Origin: WHTX01 sp038255145
Lineage (GTDB): Bacteria > Actinomycetota > Acidimicrobiia > Acidimicrobiales > CAIXPF01
Direction: 5' to 3'
Length of the DNA: 64,000 bases
Assembly (NCBI GenBank): GCA_038255145.1
Contig: JBBSLP010000013.1
Coordinates: forward strand, 1 to 64,000
Part shown: piece by piece, positions 16,988 to 26,044 of the stretch
How positions within the stretch are numbered: position 1 is the stretch's first letter
How the letters are laid out: every line of letters starts with the position of its first letter
Position numbers and translations under genes: made by a program
Notes under the pieces: model-generated
Database searches by the model: none
What the model was told of the DNA's origin: nothing
Seen by the model: the letters and a program-made list of their open reading frames with translations, nothing else

Positions 16988-19423
16988 CTAGCCCATGGCG
17001 CCGGCGACGATGAGATCGGCGATGCGGTCGTCGTCGTAGCCGAGCAGGTCGCTGAGCACGTGCTGGGCGTGCTGGCCGTAGGTCGGTGACGGGCCCGAGG
17101 AGCCGGGGGTGCGGGACAGCCCGAAGCGGGGCCCTTCGATGACGATGGGCCCCATCAGGTGGTGCTCGACGGTGACGTAGTGGCCCCGGTGGATCAGCTG
17201 GGGGTCGGCCAGGCACTCGGGGCTGTTCTGGATCTGATGGGCGGCGATGCCCCGGGCCTGCAGCACCGCCTGCAGCACCTCTCCGGACTGGGGTGCGGTC
17301 CACGCGGCGATGAGCTCGTCGAGCTCGTCCCGGCGGGCCAGGCGCTCCTCGACCCCGAGGTCGGCCAGGTCGGCCCGGCCCAGGCACCCGGCCAACTGGG
17401 CCCATGCCCCGTCGTCGGTGCACACCACGGCGACCCACTGGTCCTCGCCCACCGTCGGGTACACCCCGTGGGGGGCCAACTCTCGATCGTGGTTGCCCAT
17501 GGCCTCCATCTCATGGCCGTTGACCTCGGCGTCGAGCAGGGCCGGAGCCAGGAAGTGCAGCGAGGCCTCGGCCTGGGACAGGTCGAGGTGCTGCCCTTGG
17601 CCCGTGCGGCGGCGGTGGTCCAGCGCGGCCAGCAGGGCGATCAGGCCGAAGCGAGGAGAGACCACGTCGGTGTAGGCGCCGAAGGGGCCCGCGGGCTGAC
17701 GGTCGGGCCAGCGGGTGGTAGCGGTGAAGCCGAACATCGCCGTGGTCAGGTTGCCGTACCCGGGGAGGTCGAGCGTCCCCGTCTGGCCGGGCAGGCACGT
17801 GGACAGCAGCACGATGCCCGGTTTGACCTCGGCCAAGCGGTCGTAGCCGAAGCCCATGCGCTCCATCGCTCCGGCCGAGAACGCTTCGACGACCACGTCG
17901 GCCCAGCGCACCAGGTCCCAGAACACCTCCCGCCCGGCCTCGTTGGACAGGTCGATCTCGAGACCCAGCTTGCCGGCGTTGCTGTTGGCGAAGAAGCCGC
18001 TGCCCTCCAGGGGGTGCGCTTCGTTGATGGCGTGGAAGGGTCCCGCCGTGCGGGAGAAGTCGGGCCGGGACCGGGACTCCACCTTGACCACGGTGGCGCC
18101 GAAGTCGGCCAGGCCCCGGGTCGTCACCGGTCCGGCGATGGACCACGTCAGGTCGAGCACCTTGAGGCCCTCGAGGGCCTGACCGCTCCCGGCCTCGATG
18201 ACCGCAGGGGCTTGGGCGGGGCCCTCGGGGGCCGCCGCACGGGCCCGGGCCTCGGCCAGCACGGCCTCGGTGTCCTGGCCCAGTCGGGGGGCGGGCGCCA
18301 GAGAGCGCAGGGGGGTGGCCGAGGCCACCACGAAGCGCCCCGGGGCCCGGTGCGGGGTGGCGCCCTCGGCATCGGTGGCCTGGTCCCAGAACTGGCGGGC
18401 GGCCAGGTGGTCGTGGTCCATCACCTCGCCCAGGGAGGACACGGGGGCCAGCAGGACCCGACGGCGGCGGGCCTCGGCGAACAGGTAGCCCTTGCTGCGG
18501 GTGGCGATGAAGGCGGCGATGACGTCGGACAGCCGGTCGATCTCGTCGGCCGACTCGAGGCCCGCCTCGAGCTGGACCCACAGGTCGGCCCAGGGCTTGT
18601 CCCTGGTGGCCTCGTCGCAGCCGCCCTCCTCCCAGATCCAGCGGAAGAGGTTGCCGGTGAACTCCACCATGGCCGCACCGAACATCAGGGTGATGCTGAC
18701 CTCACCGTCCGTGGCCGGGTAGATCCAGCGCAGACGGAAGCCACCCAGGTTGACCCCGTCGCCCGAGCGGCCCATCGACTGGGTCCCCCACGCCTGGTTG
18801 ATGCCGTAGCAGAACGAGGCCTGCAGGCACGAGACCTGGGCGGACACGTCGGCCACCTGTCCCTGGCCCGATCGGGCCCGCTCGACCAGCCCCACCAGGG
18901 CGGCCACGGCGGCGTCGCTGGCGGCGTGCAGGTGGGCCTGGGGGCTGCCGATGCGCAGGGGGGCCCGGTCGGTGTCCCCGGTCAGGGCCAGCTGGAGGCC
19001 GGCGGCGGAGACGATGAGGTCGGTGTCGATCCAGTCGGACTTGGGCCCGTCGAGGCCGAAGCCGGTGATGGCCACCACCAGGCCGGGGTTGACCGCAGCC
19101 AGCTCCCCGGTGTCGAAGGGGCACTCGGCGGGCCGGCCCGACCACAGCAGCACGTCGACGTCCGCAGCCAGCAACAGGAGGTCACGGCGGCCTTCCTCGC
19201 TGGTGGTGTCGAGGACGACAGAGCGCTTGCCCCGGTTGAAGGCCCAGTGCCACAGGGCCCGCTCGGGGTCGGGCCCACCCCCGGCGTACGGAGCACGGTG
19301 GCGGGCGTCGCTGCCCTCGGGCGGCTCGACGAGGATCACGTCGGCCCCCAGCTGGGCCAGCAGCATCCCGGCCAGCTGGCCCCGGGCGTCGGTGCAGTCC
19401 AGCACGCGGTACGGCGACAGCAT
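16988..19423 (-). CDS. Double-length CaiB/BaiF (type III) CoA-transferase, second copy
   Basis: 811 residues with two CaiB/BaiF domains, a paralogue of the gene at 7071-9461. The C-terminal half keeps the catalytic Asp (Asp586, in AYTDVV, 20 residues before RRTGQG). The matching N-terminal position is His (in AHLHAA), so the first half is probably non-catalytic. Both halves begin with the family's LGADVILVE/FGATVVKVE strand. The likely reaction is CoA transfer between carboxylic acids or racemisation of an acyl-CoA. ATG 19423 has a GGGGGA ribosome-binding site. It is divergent from the c-di-GMP gene across 243 bp containing the GCATATGC palindrome, an AT-rich spot (19518-19534) suited to a promoter. 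Confidence 0.87.
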   Translation of the reverse strand: MLSPYRVLDCTDARGQLAGMLLAQLGADVILVEPPEGSDARHRAPYAGGGPDPERALWHWAFNRGKRSVVLDTTSEEGRRDLLLLAADVDVLLWSGRPAECPFDTGELAAVNPGLVVAITGFGLDGPKSDWIDTDLIVSAAGLQLALTGDTDRAPLRIGSPQAHLHAASDAAVAALVGLVERARSGQGQVADVSAQVSCLQASFCYGINQAWGTQSMGRSGDGVNLGGFRLRWIYPATDGEVSITLMFGAAMVEFTGNLFRWIWEEGGCDEATRDKPWADLWVQLEAGLESADEIDRLSDVIAAFIATRSKGYLFAEARRRRVLLAPVSSLGEVMDHDHLAARQFWDQATDAEGATPHRAPGRFVVASATPLRSLAPAPRLGQDTEAVLAEARARAAAPEGPAQAPAVIEAGSGQALEGLKVLDLTWSIAGPVTTRGLADFGATVVKVESRSRPDFSRTAGPFHAINEAHPLEGSGFFANSNAGKLGLEIDLSNEAGREVFWDLVRWADVVVEAFSAGAMERMGFGYDRLAEVKPGIVLLSTCLPGQTGTLDLPGYGNLTTAMFGFTATTRWPDRQPAGPFGAYTDVVSPRFGLIALLAALDHRRRTGQGQHLDLSQAEASLHFLAPALLDAEVNGHEMEAMGNHDRELAPHGVYPTVGEDQWVAVVCTDDGAWAQLAGCLGRADLADLGVEERLARRDELDELIAAWTAPQSGEVLQAVLQARGIAAHQIQNSPECLADPQLIHRGHYVTVEHHLMGPIVIEGPRFGLSRTPGSSGPSPTYGQHAQHVLSDLLGYDDDRIADLIVAGAMG

Positions 19424-19666
19424 GGTTCCCCCGTGGTCCCTGCGGAGCGCCCCCGGCTCCGCCAGACCTTCTGCCTACCCACGCCGCCGCTGGCGCGGTA
19501 GCTAACGGCCATCAGTGTGCATATGCGCACCACATGTCGGCAGACTGTCACTCTACGCGTTGGCTCATGTGGTCGACGGTGGGGGGCGACGGGCGAACCT
19601 GGGTCGCGACCGCCACCGTCCCGGTCCGTTCGGCCGGGCAGCGCAGGAAGGACAGGTAGTCCTCAC

Positions 19667-21820
19667 ATGGCTCCACCGCTCGACGACGAGGGGGGATCGG
19701 GTCGCGCCCCGGGGGAGTCGTTGCGCGTCCTGCTCATCGAGCACGATGACGACGACGCCGAGCTCATCCTGCTCACCCTGGCGCGTGAGGGGTTCGCCGT
19801 CGAGCTGACCCGGGTCCAGACCGAGGGTGCCGTGGCCGCCGCCCTCGATGGTGCCGCCCTCGATGGTGCCCCCTTCGACATCGTGCTCTCGGACCACCGC
19901 CTCGTCGGCTTCGACGCCCACGACGCCCTGCGCGTCGTTCGGGCCGGCCACCCCGACCTGCCCTTCATCATCGTGTCGGGCACCATCGACGAAGAGCTGG
20001 CGGTCACGGCCATGCGGGCCGGCGCCGACGACTACGTGCTCAAGGCCAACATGGTGCGCCTGCGCACCGCGGTGCGCAGGCAGCTGGCCGAGGCCGCGGG
20101 GCGCCGGGCCCGTCGGGCCGCCGAACAGGCCCGGGCCGAGGGCGAGGCCCGCATGGCCGCCATCGTGGAGACGGCGGCCGACGCCATCATCACCCTCGAC
20201 GACCTGGGCGCCATCGACAGCTTCAACCCCGCGGCCCAGCGCATGTTCGGCTGGGCCCAGGGCGAGGTCATGGGCACCAGCGTGGCGCTGCTCCTGGCCG
20301 CGCCCCACCGCGACGAGCGGGGCTGGTACGGCTGGCGCTCCCTGCCCGAACTGGCCGGGGGTCGCGAGGTGGTGGCCCAGCGCCGTGACGGCACCACCTT
20401 CCCCGTCGAGCTGTCCGTGGGCGAGGCCCGGGTCGGCGGTCGCCTGCTGTTGACCGTGATCATGCGGGACCTGTCCGAGCGCAAGGCCCTCGAGGCCCAC
20501 CTGGAGACCCTGGCCCTGTACGACGCCCTGACCGGGCTGCCCAACCGCATCCTGTTCCTCGACCGCCTGGCCGCTCGCCTCGGTGAGGAGCCCCCTTCGG
20601 GGCAGCCCAACCCGCCCGGTCCCGCCGTGCTGTTCATCGACGTGGACCGCTTCCGGGTGGTCAACGAGAGCCTGGGCCACGAGACCGGCGACCGGCTGTT
20701 GCAGGTGCTGGCCGCCCGGCTGCAGGCCACGCTGGGCCCCGACGAGTTCGCCGGCCGCTTCGGCGCCGATGAGTTCCTGGCCTTCATCGAGGCCCCCGAC
20801 AGCGCGGCCGCCGCGGCCCGGGCCCACCGCATCGCCGAGGCCCTGAGCGAGCCCGTGCAGCTCGACGACGCCCACGCCTTCCCCTCGGTCACCATCGGCG
20901 TGGCCCGGGCCGAGGATCCCGGTGTGGACGCCCACGTGCTCACCCGGGACGCCGAGGCCGCGCTGCGCCGGGCCCGGGAGGTGGGGGCCACCATCGAGCT
21001 CTACGGCGACTACCTGAGGCGACGGGCCGACGACCGCCTGCGCCTGGAGAACGAGCTGCACGCCGCGCTGCGCAACCAGGAGTTCCTGCTGCACTACCAG
21101 CCCGTCGTGGAGATGCCCTCCCGGCGCATCGTGGCCGTCGAGGCCCTGGTGCGGTGGCTCCACCCCACCCGGGGCCTGGTGCCCCCGGGCGACTTCATCC
21201 CCGCGGCCGAGGAGAGCGGGCTCATCACCCGGCTGGGATCGTGGGTGCTGACCGAGGCCTGTCGTCAGGCGGCCGAGTGGGCGGCCAGCCTGGGCGCCCT
21301 GGCCCCTCGGGTGGCGGTGAACCTGTCGGTGCGCGACCTGCTCCACGTCGACCTGGTCGACGGGGTGGCCCGCACCCTGCACGAGAGCGGCGTGGACCCG
21401 AGCTGGGTCAGCCTGGAGATCACCGAGAACATGCTCGAGGCCGACACCGAGCGGGTGCTCGAGGTCCTGCTCGGCCTGCGGGGCCTGGGGCTGCACCTGG
21501 CCGTGGACGACTTCGGGACGGGCTACTCGTCGCTGTCCCGCCTCAAGCGCTTCCCCGTGGGCACGGTCAAGATCGACCAGAGCTTCGTGGCCGGCCTGGG
21601 TGTGGACGAGGACGACCTGGCCATCACCGAGGCCATCGTGGCCATGGCCCGGGCCCTGCGCCTGGGTGTGATCGCCGAAGGCGTCGAGACCGAGTTCCAG
21701 GCCGACCTGCTGGCCCGCATGGGCTGCCAGCACGCCCAGGGCTACTTCTTCAGCCGCCCCGTGCCCGCGGCCGACATCACCGCCCTGCTCGACGCCCAGG
21801 CCGCGGCGACCGCCCGCTAG
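19667..21820 (+). CDS. Response regulator with PAS, GGDEF and EAL domains (c-di-GMP turnover)
   Basis: 717 residues. Residues 1-130 form a receiver domain with the acidic cluster HDDDDAEL, the phospho-acceptor Asp in VLSDHRL and the Lys in VLKANM. About 160-265 is a PAS sensor. About 290-445 is the GGDEF domain, whose signature is GADEF (366-370). About 465-715 is an EAL domain with EAL at 492-494, DDFGTGYSSL and IAEGVET intact. The phosphodiesterase looks active, while the cyclase signature has Ala for the second Gly, so net c-di-GMP hydrolysis is the likelier output. ATG 19667 is chosen because the receiver fold begins there; AGGAAGG lies upstream. No adjacent histidine kinase is present, so the phosphodonor is encoded elsewhere. 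Confidence 0.9.
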   Translation: MAPPLDDEGGSGRAPGESLRVLLIEHDDDDAELILLTLAREGFAVELTRVQTEGAVAAALDGAALDGAPFDIVLSDHRLVGFDAHDALRVVRAGHPDLPFIIVSGTIDEELAVTAMRAGADDYVLKANMVRLRTAVRRQLAEAAGRRARRAAEQARAEGEARMAAIVETAADAIITLDDLGAIDSFNPAAQRMFGWAQGEVMGTSVALLLAAPHRDERGWYGWRSLPELAGGREVVAQRRDGTTFPVELSVGEARVGGRLLLTVIMRDLSERKALEAHLETLALYDALTGLPNRILFLDRLAARLGEEPPSGQPNPPGPAVLFIDVDRFRVVNESLGHETGDRLLQVLAARLQATLGPDEFAGRFGADEFLAFIEAPDSAAAAARAHRIAEALSEPVQLDDAHAFPSVTIGVARAEDPGVDAHVLTRDAEAALRRAREVGATIELYGDYLRRRADDRLRLENELHAALRNQEFLLHYQPVVEMPSRRIVAVEALVRWLHPTRGLVPPGDFIPAAEESGLITRLGSWVLTEACRQAAEWAASLGALAPRVAVNLSVRDLLHVDLVDGVARTLHESGVDPSWVSLEITENMLEADTERVLEVLLGLRGLGLHLAVDDFGTGYSSLSRLKRFPVGTVKIDQSFVAGLGVDEDDLAITEAIVAMARALRLGVIAEGVETEFQADLLARMGCQHAQGYFFSRPVPAADITALLDAQAAATAR

Positions 21821-21888
21821 CCGCCACTCGCTGACGGCGGGCCGGCCGGCCCCTCGAAACGCCGGTGCCGCAGCGCGGGACCGTTGGC

Positions 21889-21894
21889 TAGGTT
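21889..21894 (+). promoter_or_regulatory. -10 box TAGGTT, leaderless GNAT promoter
   Basis: TAGGTT is followed by exactly 6 nt and the GTG at 21901. There is no ribosome-binding site between, so the mRNA probably starts at the start codon. Confidence 0.55.
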
Positions 21895-21900
21895 CCCGCC

Positions 21901-22623
21901 GTGGTCGTCGTGAACGAGTTCGGTCAACCCATCGGTGATGCGCTGACCGGGTGGAGCCCACCGCCGTACCCGTCGGCCTCGGGCCTGCGGGGTCGGTTCG
22001 TCGATCTGCGACCGCTGAGCGGCGCCGCCCACGCCGCCCCGCTCACGGCCGCCTTCGAGGGTGCGCCCGAGTCGTTGTGGACCTACCTGGCCATCGGCCC
22101 CTTCACCACCGTCGACGACCTGTCCGCCGCCCTCGATGCCCTGGTGGCCACGCCGGACTGGTTGCCCTACGCCATCGTCGTGGACGGCGCCCCCGTGGGC
22201 TTCGCCAGCTACCTGCGCATCGACGCCGCCCACGGGGTCATCGAGATCGGCTCCATCGCCCTGTCGCCCGCGCTGCAGCGCACGACGGCGGCGACCGAGG
22301 CCCTGTTCCTCATGATCGACCACACCTTCGCCCTCGGCTACCGGCGCTGCGAGTGGAAGTGCGACGACCTCAACGCCCCGTCCCGGGCCGCCGCCCTTCG
22401 CCTGGGCTTCACCTACGAGGGCACGTTCCGCCAGGCCACCACCTACAAGGGCCGCACCCGGGACACGGCCTGGTACGCCATCGTCGACCGCGATTGGGCC
22501 GCCCTGCGGGAGGCCTTCGAGCGCTGGCTGGACCCGGCCAACCTCGACGACGAGGGGCGCCAGCGGGCCTCGTTGGCCGAACTGCGTCGGGGTGGCGGGG
22601 CGGTGGAGCCGCAGTCGGGCTGA
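21901..22623 (+). CDS. GNAT-family N-acetyltransferase (RimJ/RimL-like)
   Basis: 240 residues from GTG 21901, supported by the TAGGTT box six nt upstream. The fold follows RimJ/RimL-type acetyltransferases: an N-terminal strand, IEIGSIALSP (beta-4), a following helix in place of the acetyl-CoA pyrophosphate loop, and the conserved CDDLNAPSRAAALRLGFTYEG segment carried in two parts (CDDLNAPS then ALRLGFTYEG). Members acetylate protein N-termini or small amines; the target cannot be told. It lies 80 bp after the c-di-GMP gene and 73 bp before the acyl-CoA dehydrogenase, and appears to be its own transcription unit. Confidence 0.85.
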   Translation: MVVVNEFGQPIGDALTGWSPPPYPSASGLRGRFVDLRPLSGAAHAAPLTAAFEGAPESLWTYLAIGPFTTVDDLSAALDALVATPDWLPYAIVVDGAPVGFASYLRIDAAHGVIEIGSIALSPALQRTTAATEALFLMIDHTFALGYRRCEWKCDDLNAPSRAAALRLGFTYEGTFRQATTYKGRTRDTAWYAIVDRDWAALREAFERWLDPANLDDEGRQRASLAELRRGGGAVEPQSG

Positions 22624-22696
22624 ACCCGAAGACGGCCCCCCGGTAGTGTCCGCGCCCGGGGCGTCGTAGGGGACGGCCCCCAGGGGAGGCGCAGGG

Positions 22697-23941
22697 ATGG
22701 CCGAGGCAGCGGACGTGGCGACGGTGCGTGACGAGGTCCGCACCTGGCTGGCCGAGACCTGGGACCCCGAGCGCCCCGTCGTCGAATGGCGGGGTCTGCT
22801 GGCCGATGCCGGTTGGGCCCAACCGACGTGGCCCCGACGCTGGTACGGCCGCGACCTGTCCGGTGCGGCTGCGGCGGTGGTGGCCGAGGAGATGGCCGCC
22901 GTCGGCGCCGTGGGCACGGCCACCGGTGTGGGCATGTCGCTCGTCGCCCCCACGCTCCTGGCCCACGCCTCGGACGAGCTCAAGGACCTGCTGCTTCGCC
23001 CCATCCTCACCGGGGAGAACACCTGGTGCCAGCTGTTCAGCGAGCCGGGCAGCGGCTCGGACCTGGCCGGGCTGACCACCCGGGCCACCAGGGACGGCGA
23101 CGAGTGGGTCGTCGACGGTCAGAAGGTGTGGAACTCGGGCGCCCACAAGGCGGCCTACGGCATCCTGCTGGCCCGCACCGACTGGGATGCCCCCAAGCAC
23201 CGCGGCATCAGCTACCTGGTCCTGCCCATGCACCAGGACGGGGTCGAGGTCCGGCCCCTGCGGCAGATGAACGGCTACGCCACCTTCAACGAGGTCTTCC
23301 TCAGCGGGGCCCGGACGCCCTACGACCACGTGGTCGGGGCCCAGGGCGAGGGCTGGCGGGTGGCGCTGACCACCCTGGCCCACGAGCGCAACGTGGCCAC
23401 CGGCCGACGTCCCCGCCTCGACCGCCAGGGCGGACGCACCGTGCGCGAGGCCCAGGCCGAGGCGGCCGAGTACTTCAAGACCTACCAGTGGTACCCCCAG
23501 CGGGCCGGCCGGGCCGACCTGGTGCCCGTGCGGGCGACGGAGACGGGCACGGTCACCGACCCCCTGGTCCGCCAGCAGGTGGCCGGGGTGGCCTCGCTGA
23601 CCCGCATGGCCAAGTGGAGCGGCCAGCGGGCGGTGGCCGCCCGGGCCCAGGGTCGCCAGCCCGGGCCGGAAGGGTCCCTGGCCAAGCTCAACGGCAGTCG
23701 CATCGCCCGGGCCTGCGCCACCGCCCACAGCGCCATCGGGGGCGCCAGCGGCATGCTCAGTGGGGACGACGGTCCTGTCGACGGGCTCATCGCCGAGGTG
23801 CTCATCTCGGTGCCGGCCATGTCCATCGCCGGGGGCACCGACGAGATCCAGCACAACATCCTCGGCGAGCGGGTCCTGGGCCTGCCCAAGGAGCCGGGCA
23901 CCGACAACGACCAGCCCTTCCGCTCCCTGCGCACCAACTAG
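22697..23941 (+). CDS. Acyl-CoA dehydrogenase
   Basis: 414 residues with the family's three-domain layout: an N-terminal helical domain, a beta domain with the FAD signature WCQLFSEPGSGSDLAG, and a C-terminal helical domain ending in AGGTDEIQHNILGERVLGLP. It catalyses flavin-dependent alpha,beta-desaturation of an acyl-CoA and passes electrons to ETF. The usual C-terminal catalytic Glu region cannot be assigned confidently by eye. ATG 22697 is preceded by GGGGAGG about eight nt away, and a TAGTGT box at 22643 is a possible -10. Neighbours (carboxylase, CoA-transferases, thiolase) suit a lipid or steroid-side-chain catabolic role. Confidence 0.92.
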   Translation: MAEAADVATVRDEVRTWLAETWDPERPVVEWRGLLADAGWAQPTWPRRWYGRDLSGAAAAVVAEEMAAVGAVGTATGVGMSLVAPTLLAHASDELKDLLLRPILTGENTWCQLFSEPGSGSDLAGLTTRATRDGDEWVVDGQKVWNSGAHKAAYGILLARTDWDAPKHRGISYLVLPMHQDGVEVRPLRQMNGYATFNEVFLSGARTPYDHVVGAQGEGWRVALTTLAHERNVATGRRPRLDRQGGRTVREAQAEAAEYFKTYQWYPQRAGRADLVPVRATETGTVTDPLVRQQVAGVASLTRMAKWSGQRAVAARAQGRQPGPEGSLAKLNGSRIARACATAHSAIGGASGMLSGDDGPVDGLIAEVLISVPAMSIAGGTDEIQHNILGERVLGLPKEPGTDNDQPFRSLRTN

Positions 23942-24019
23942 CTAGGAGGCCCAGGGCGTCGAATCGGCGTTCCGGGGAGGATCGTCAACCACGACGGTCG
24001 ACCAGGTTCCCCAGGCGCC

Positions 24020-24033
24020 CGGCCGTTCGGCCG
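24020..24033. terminator. Hairpin between convergent acyl-CoA dehydrogenase and hydrolase genes
   Basis: CGGCCGTTCGGCCG forms a 5-bp GC stem with a 4-nt loop inside the 171-bp convergent gap 23942-24112. A modest candidate terminator. Confidence 0.4.
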
Positions 24034-24112
24034 CCCGGGCCGCCGAACCAACGACGTCGACGCCGAGTTGTGACGTCGGGCGGTGAGCTCTGCGAACCAT
24101 GCCGCCGGCGCC

Positions 24113-25066
24113 TCAGCCCGCGGTCGGGCCCCGATCGGCCAGGAAGGCCACCACCGCCGCTTCGAGGGCCTCGGGCTGGTCGAAGTGGACCATGTGCCCG
24201 GCACCGTCGAGCACCACGTGGGTCACGTCGGCGAAGGTGGCCACCCGCTGGGCCCACTCGTCGTCGGACAGCCGCATGTGGAGTTGGGTCGACACCATCA
24301 TGGCCCGCACCGACCACCACGTGTCCCAGGACTCGGCCCCGTCGATGACCAGGGTGGGGCAGGTGACCTGGGCCCACAGCCCCTCGAGGGCGTGGCTGTC
24401 CATGCCCGCGAACCAGTCGCGGGTGCGGGGGTCGAACTTCCACACCAGTCCGCCGTCGGGTCCCGGCCGGGTGCCCTGTTCGGCCAGGGACCGGGCCCAC
24501 GCCGGGTCGAGGCGGGGGTGGGTGGCCAGCAGTCGGGCGGCGGCGGCGTCGACATCGGGCAGGGGCTTGTGGCGGAAGGGGGTGGCCAGCAACTGCACCA
24601 CCCCCCGTTCCCGCTCGGCCCGGTTGGCCGCGGTGGGCTCGGGCCAGCGCAACGGGGGGCCCAGGCCTTCCAGCAGCACGAGGGCGGTCACCTGGTCGGG
24701 GTAGAGGGCGGCGTGGTGGGCGGCCACGTGGCCGCCCAGGCTGTGGGCCACGACCACGGGCCGCTCCAGGCCCAGGGCCGCCGTGGCCGTCACCAGGTCG
24801 GCCACCATGTGCAGCACCGAGTAGGCGCCGGGCTGGTCGGAGTCGCCGTGGCCCCGCAGGTCGAAGGAGACGACGTGGTGGTCCCCGGCCAGGGCCGATG
24901 CCAGCCGGTCCATGCTCCAGGCCAGGTCAGCGTGGCCGTGTAGCACCACCAGGGGCGGGGCGCCGTCGTTGCCGTAGTCGAGGGCCGAAAGGCGCACGGC
25001 GCCTGCGGTCACGTCGACCCGTTGCGGGCTCCGTCCCGCGATCCCACTCCGTCCCACGATCCCCAC
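24113..25066 (-). CDS. Alpha/beta-hydrolase fold esterase or epoxide-hydrolase-like enzyme
   Basis: 317 residues. The motif LHGHADLAWSM supplies the oxyanion region, VVAHSLGG is the nucleophile elbow (Ser, about residue 110), and the late TWWSV...HMVHFDQPEAL region supplies the catalytic His in GHMVH. An acidic residue in VIDGAES is a plausible third member. Such enzymes hydrolyse esters, lactones or epoxides; specificity cannot be read. The GTG at 25066 is preceded by GGGGATGGG. It is convergent with the acyl-CoA dehydrogenase and follows the DUF1206 gene by 64 bp on the same strand, so they may be co-transcribed. Confidence 0.84.
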   Translation of the reverse strand: MGIVGRSGIAGRSPQRVDVTAGAVRLSALDYGNDGAPPLVVLHGHADLAWSMDRLASALAGDHHVVSFDLRGHGDSDQPGAYSVLHMVADLVTATAALGLERPVVVAHSLGGHVAAHHAALYPDQVTALVLLEGLGPPLRWPEPTAANRAERERGVVQLLATPFRHKPLPDVDAAAARLLATHPRLDPAWARSLAEQGTRPGPDGGLVWKFDPRTRDWFAGMDSHALEGLWAQVTCPTLVIDGAESWDTWWSVRAMMVSTQLHMRLSDDEWAQRVATFADVTHVVLDGAGHMVHFDQPEALEAAVVAFLADRGPTAG

Positions 25067-25130
25067 CCCATCCCCTCAGCGCCGCCAGGCGGGCGGCCCG
25101 GCGAGGGGGCAGATCGTAGGACGCCGGTGA

Positions 25131-25976
25131 TCACGGCGCCCGCAGCACCCGGTATGGGGCGGTGACCAGGCAGTACGCCCCGTAGATGATGAGGCCGACC
25201 CCGGTGGCGGCCACCAGCCAGCCCCAGCCGTTCTCGGTGGCCTGGCGCAGGGCACCGTCGAAGCCCTGGGCCTTTTCGGCGTCGTAGTTGATGGCGGCGA
25301 AGAGCACGAACACGCCGACGAGGGCGGTGACCACGGCCCGGGCCAGCCAGCCCACCGGACCCAGGTAGTGCACGACCTTGCGTAGGCCGGGACCCATCTT
25401 GTGCAGGGCGATCTGCTTCTCGTCCTTGCGCTTGAAGCCGTAGACGGCGAACCCGATGCCGATGCCGATGCCGATGACGCCGGCGATCGCGACGGCCCAC
25501 CGGCCGAAGTCGTGGCTCAGCACGTCGTTGGTGATGCGCTGGATCTTCGAGTCGTTGCCCTCGCCGCTCGAACCCTTGGACCCGGACCGGGCCAGGGAGA
25601 AGCTGCTGAGCGACAGGGCCCCGTAGACGAGGGCGCTGAGCACGTAGCCGGCCCGCTTGGCCAGGTCGGACGCCTCCCAGCCCCCGGGCAGGGCGGCGCA
25701 GGCCAGCCGCCACAGGGCGTAGAGGGCGAGGCCCACGGCCAGACCGACGAGCATGAAGCGCCCGGCGCCCCCGGCGGCGATCTGCTGCACGGCGCCGCTG
25801 GGATCGGCCTCACCGCTGGCCGTGCCCCGGGCGATGCGGAAGGCGAGCAGCCCGAACACGGCGTAGATGGCCCCCTTGGCCACCCAGCCGACGCGTCCGA
25901 TGGTCTGCAGCCAGCGCGAGTCCAGGGCGTCGGCGATCTCGCTGGATGCGTGTCGGGCGTGGCTTGCTGCGGTCAC
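25131..25976 (-). CDS. DUF1206 integral membrane protein
   Basis: 281 residues from a GTG at 25976; conserved sequence begins about 18 residues in and the upstream frame is not protein-like. It shows the DUF1206 pattern of three repeats, each a pair of membrane segments beginning with a 'GRVGWVAKG', 'AKRAGYVLSA' or 'GPVGWLARA'-type motif. A Gly-Ile repeat (IGIGIGIG) lies in one helix. The family is widespread in actinobacteria and has no established function. It starts 68 bp after the amidohydrolase gene on the same strand and precedes the alpha/beta-hydrolase. Confidence 0.83.
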   Translation of the reverse strand: MTAASHARHASSEIADALDSRWLQTIGRVGWVAKGAIYAVFGLLAFRIARGTASGEADPSGAVQQIAAGGAGRFMLVGLAVGLALYALWRLACAALPGGWEASDLAKRAGYVLSALVYGALSLSSFSLARSGSKGSSGEGNDSKIQRITNDVLSHDFGRWAVAIAGVIGIGIGIGFAVYGFKRKDEKQIALHKMGPGLRKVVHYLGPVGWLARAVVTALVGVFVLFAAINYDAEKAQGFDGALRQATENGWGWLVAATGVGLIIYGAYCLVTAPYRVLRAP

Positions 25977-26044
25977 CCCCGGCTCGTTCCCTGTTCGCAC
26001 CCGTCGACAAACGCGGTTCGCCCCGCCGGCCACGTCGAGCGCCG

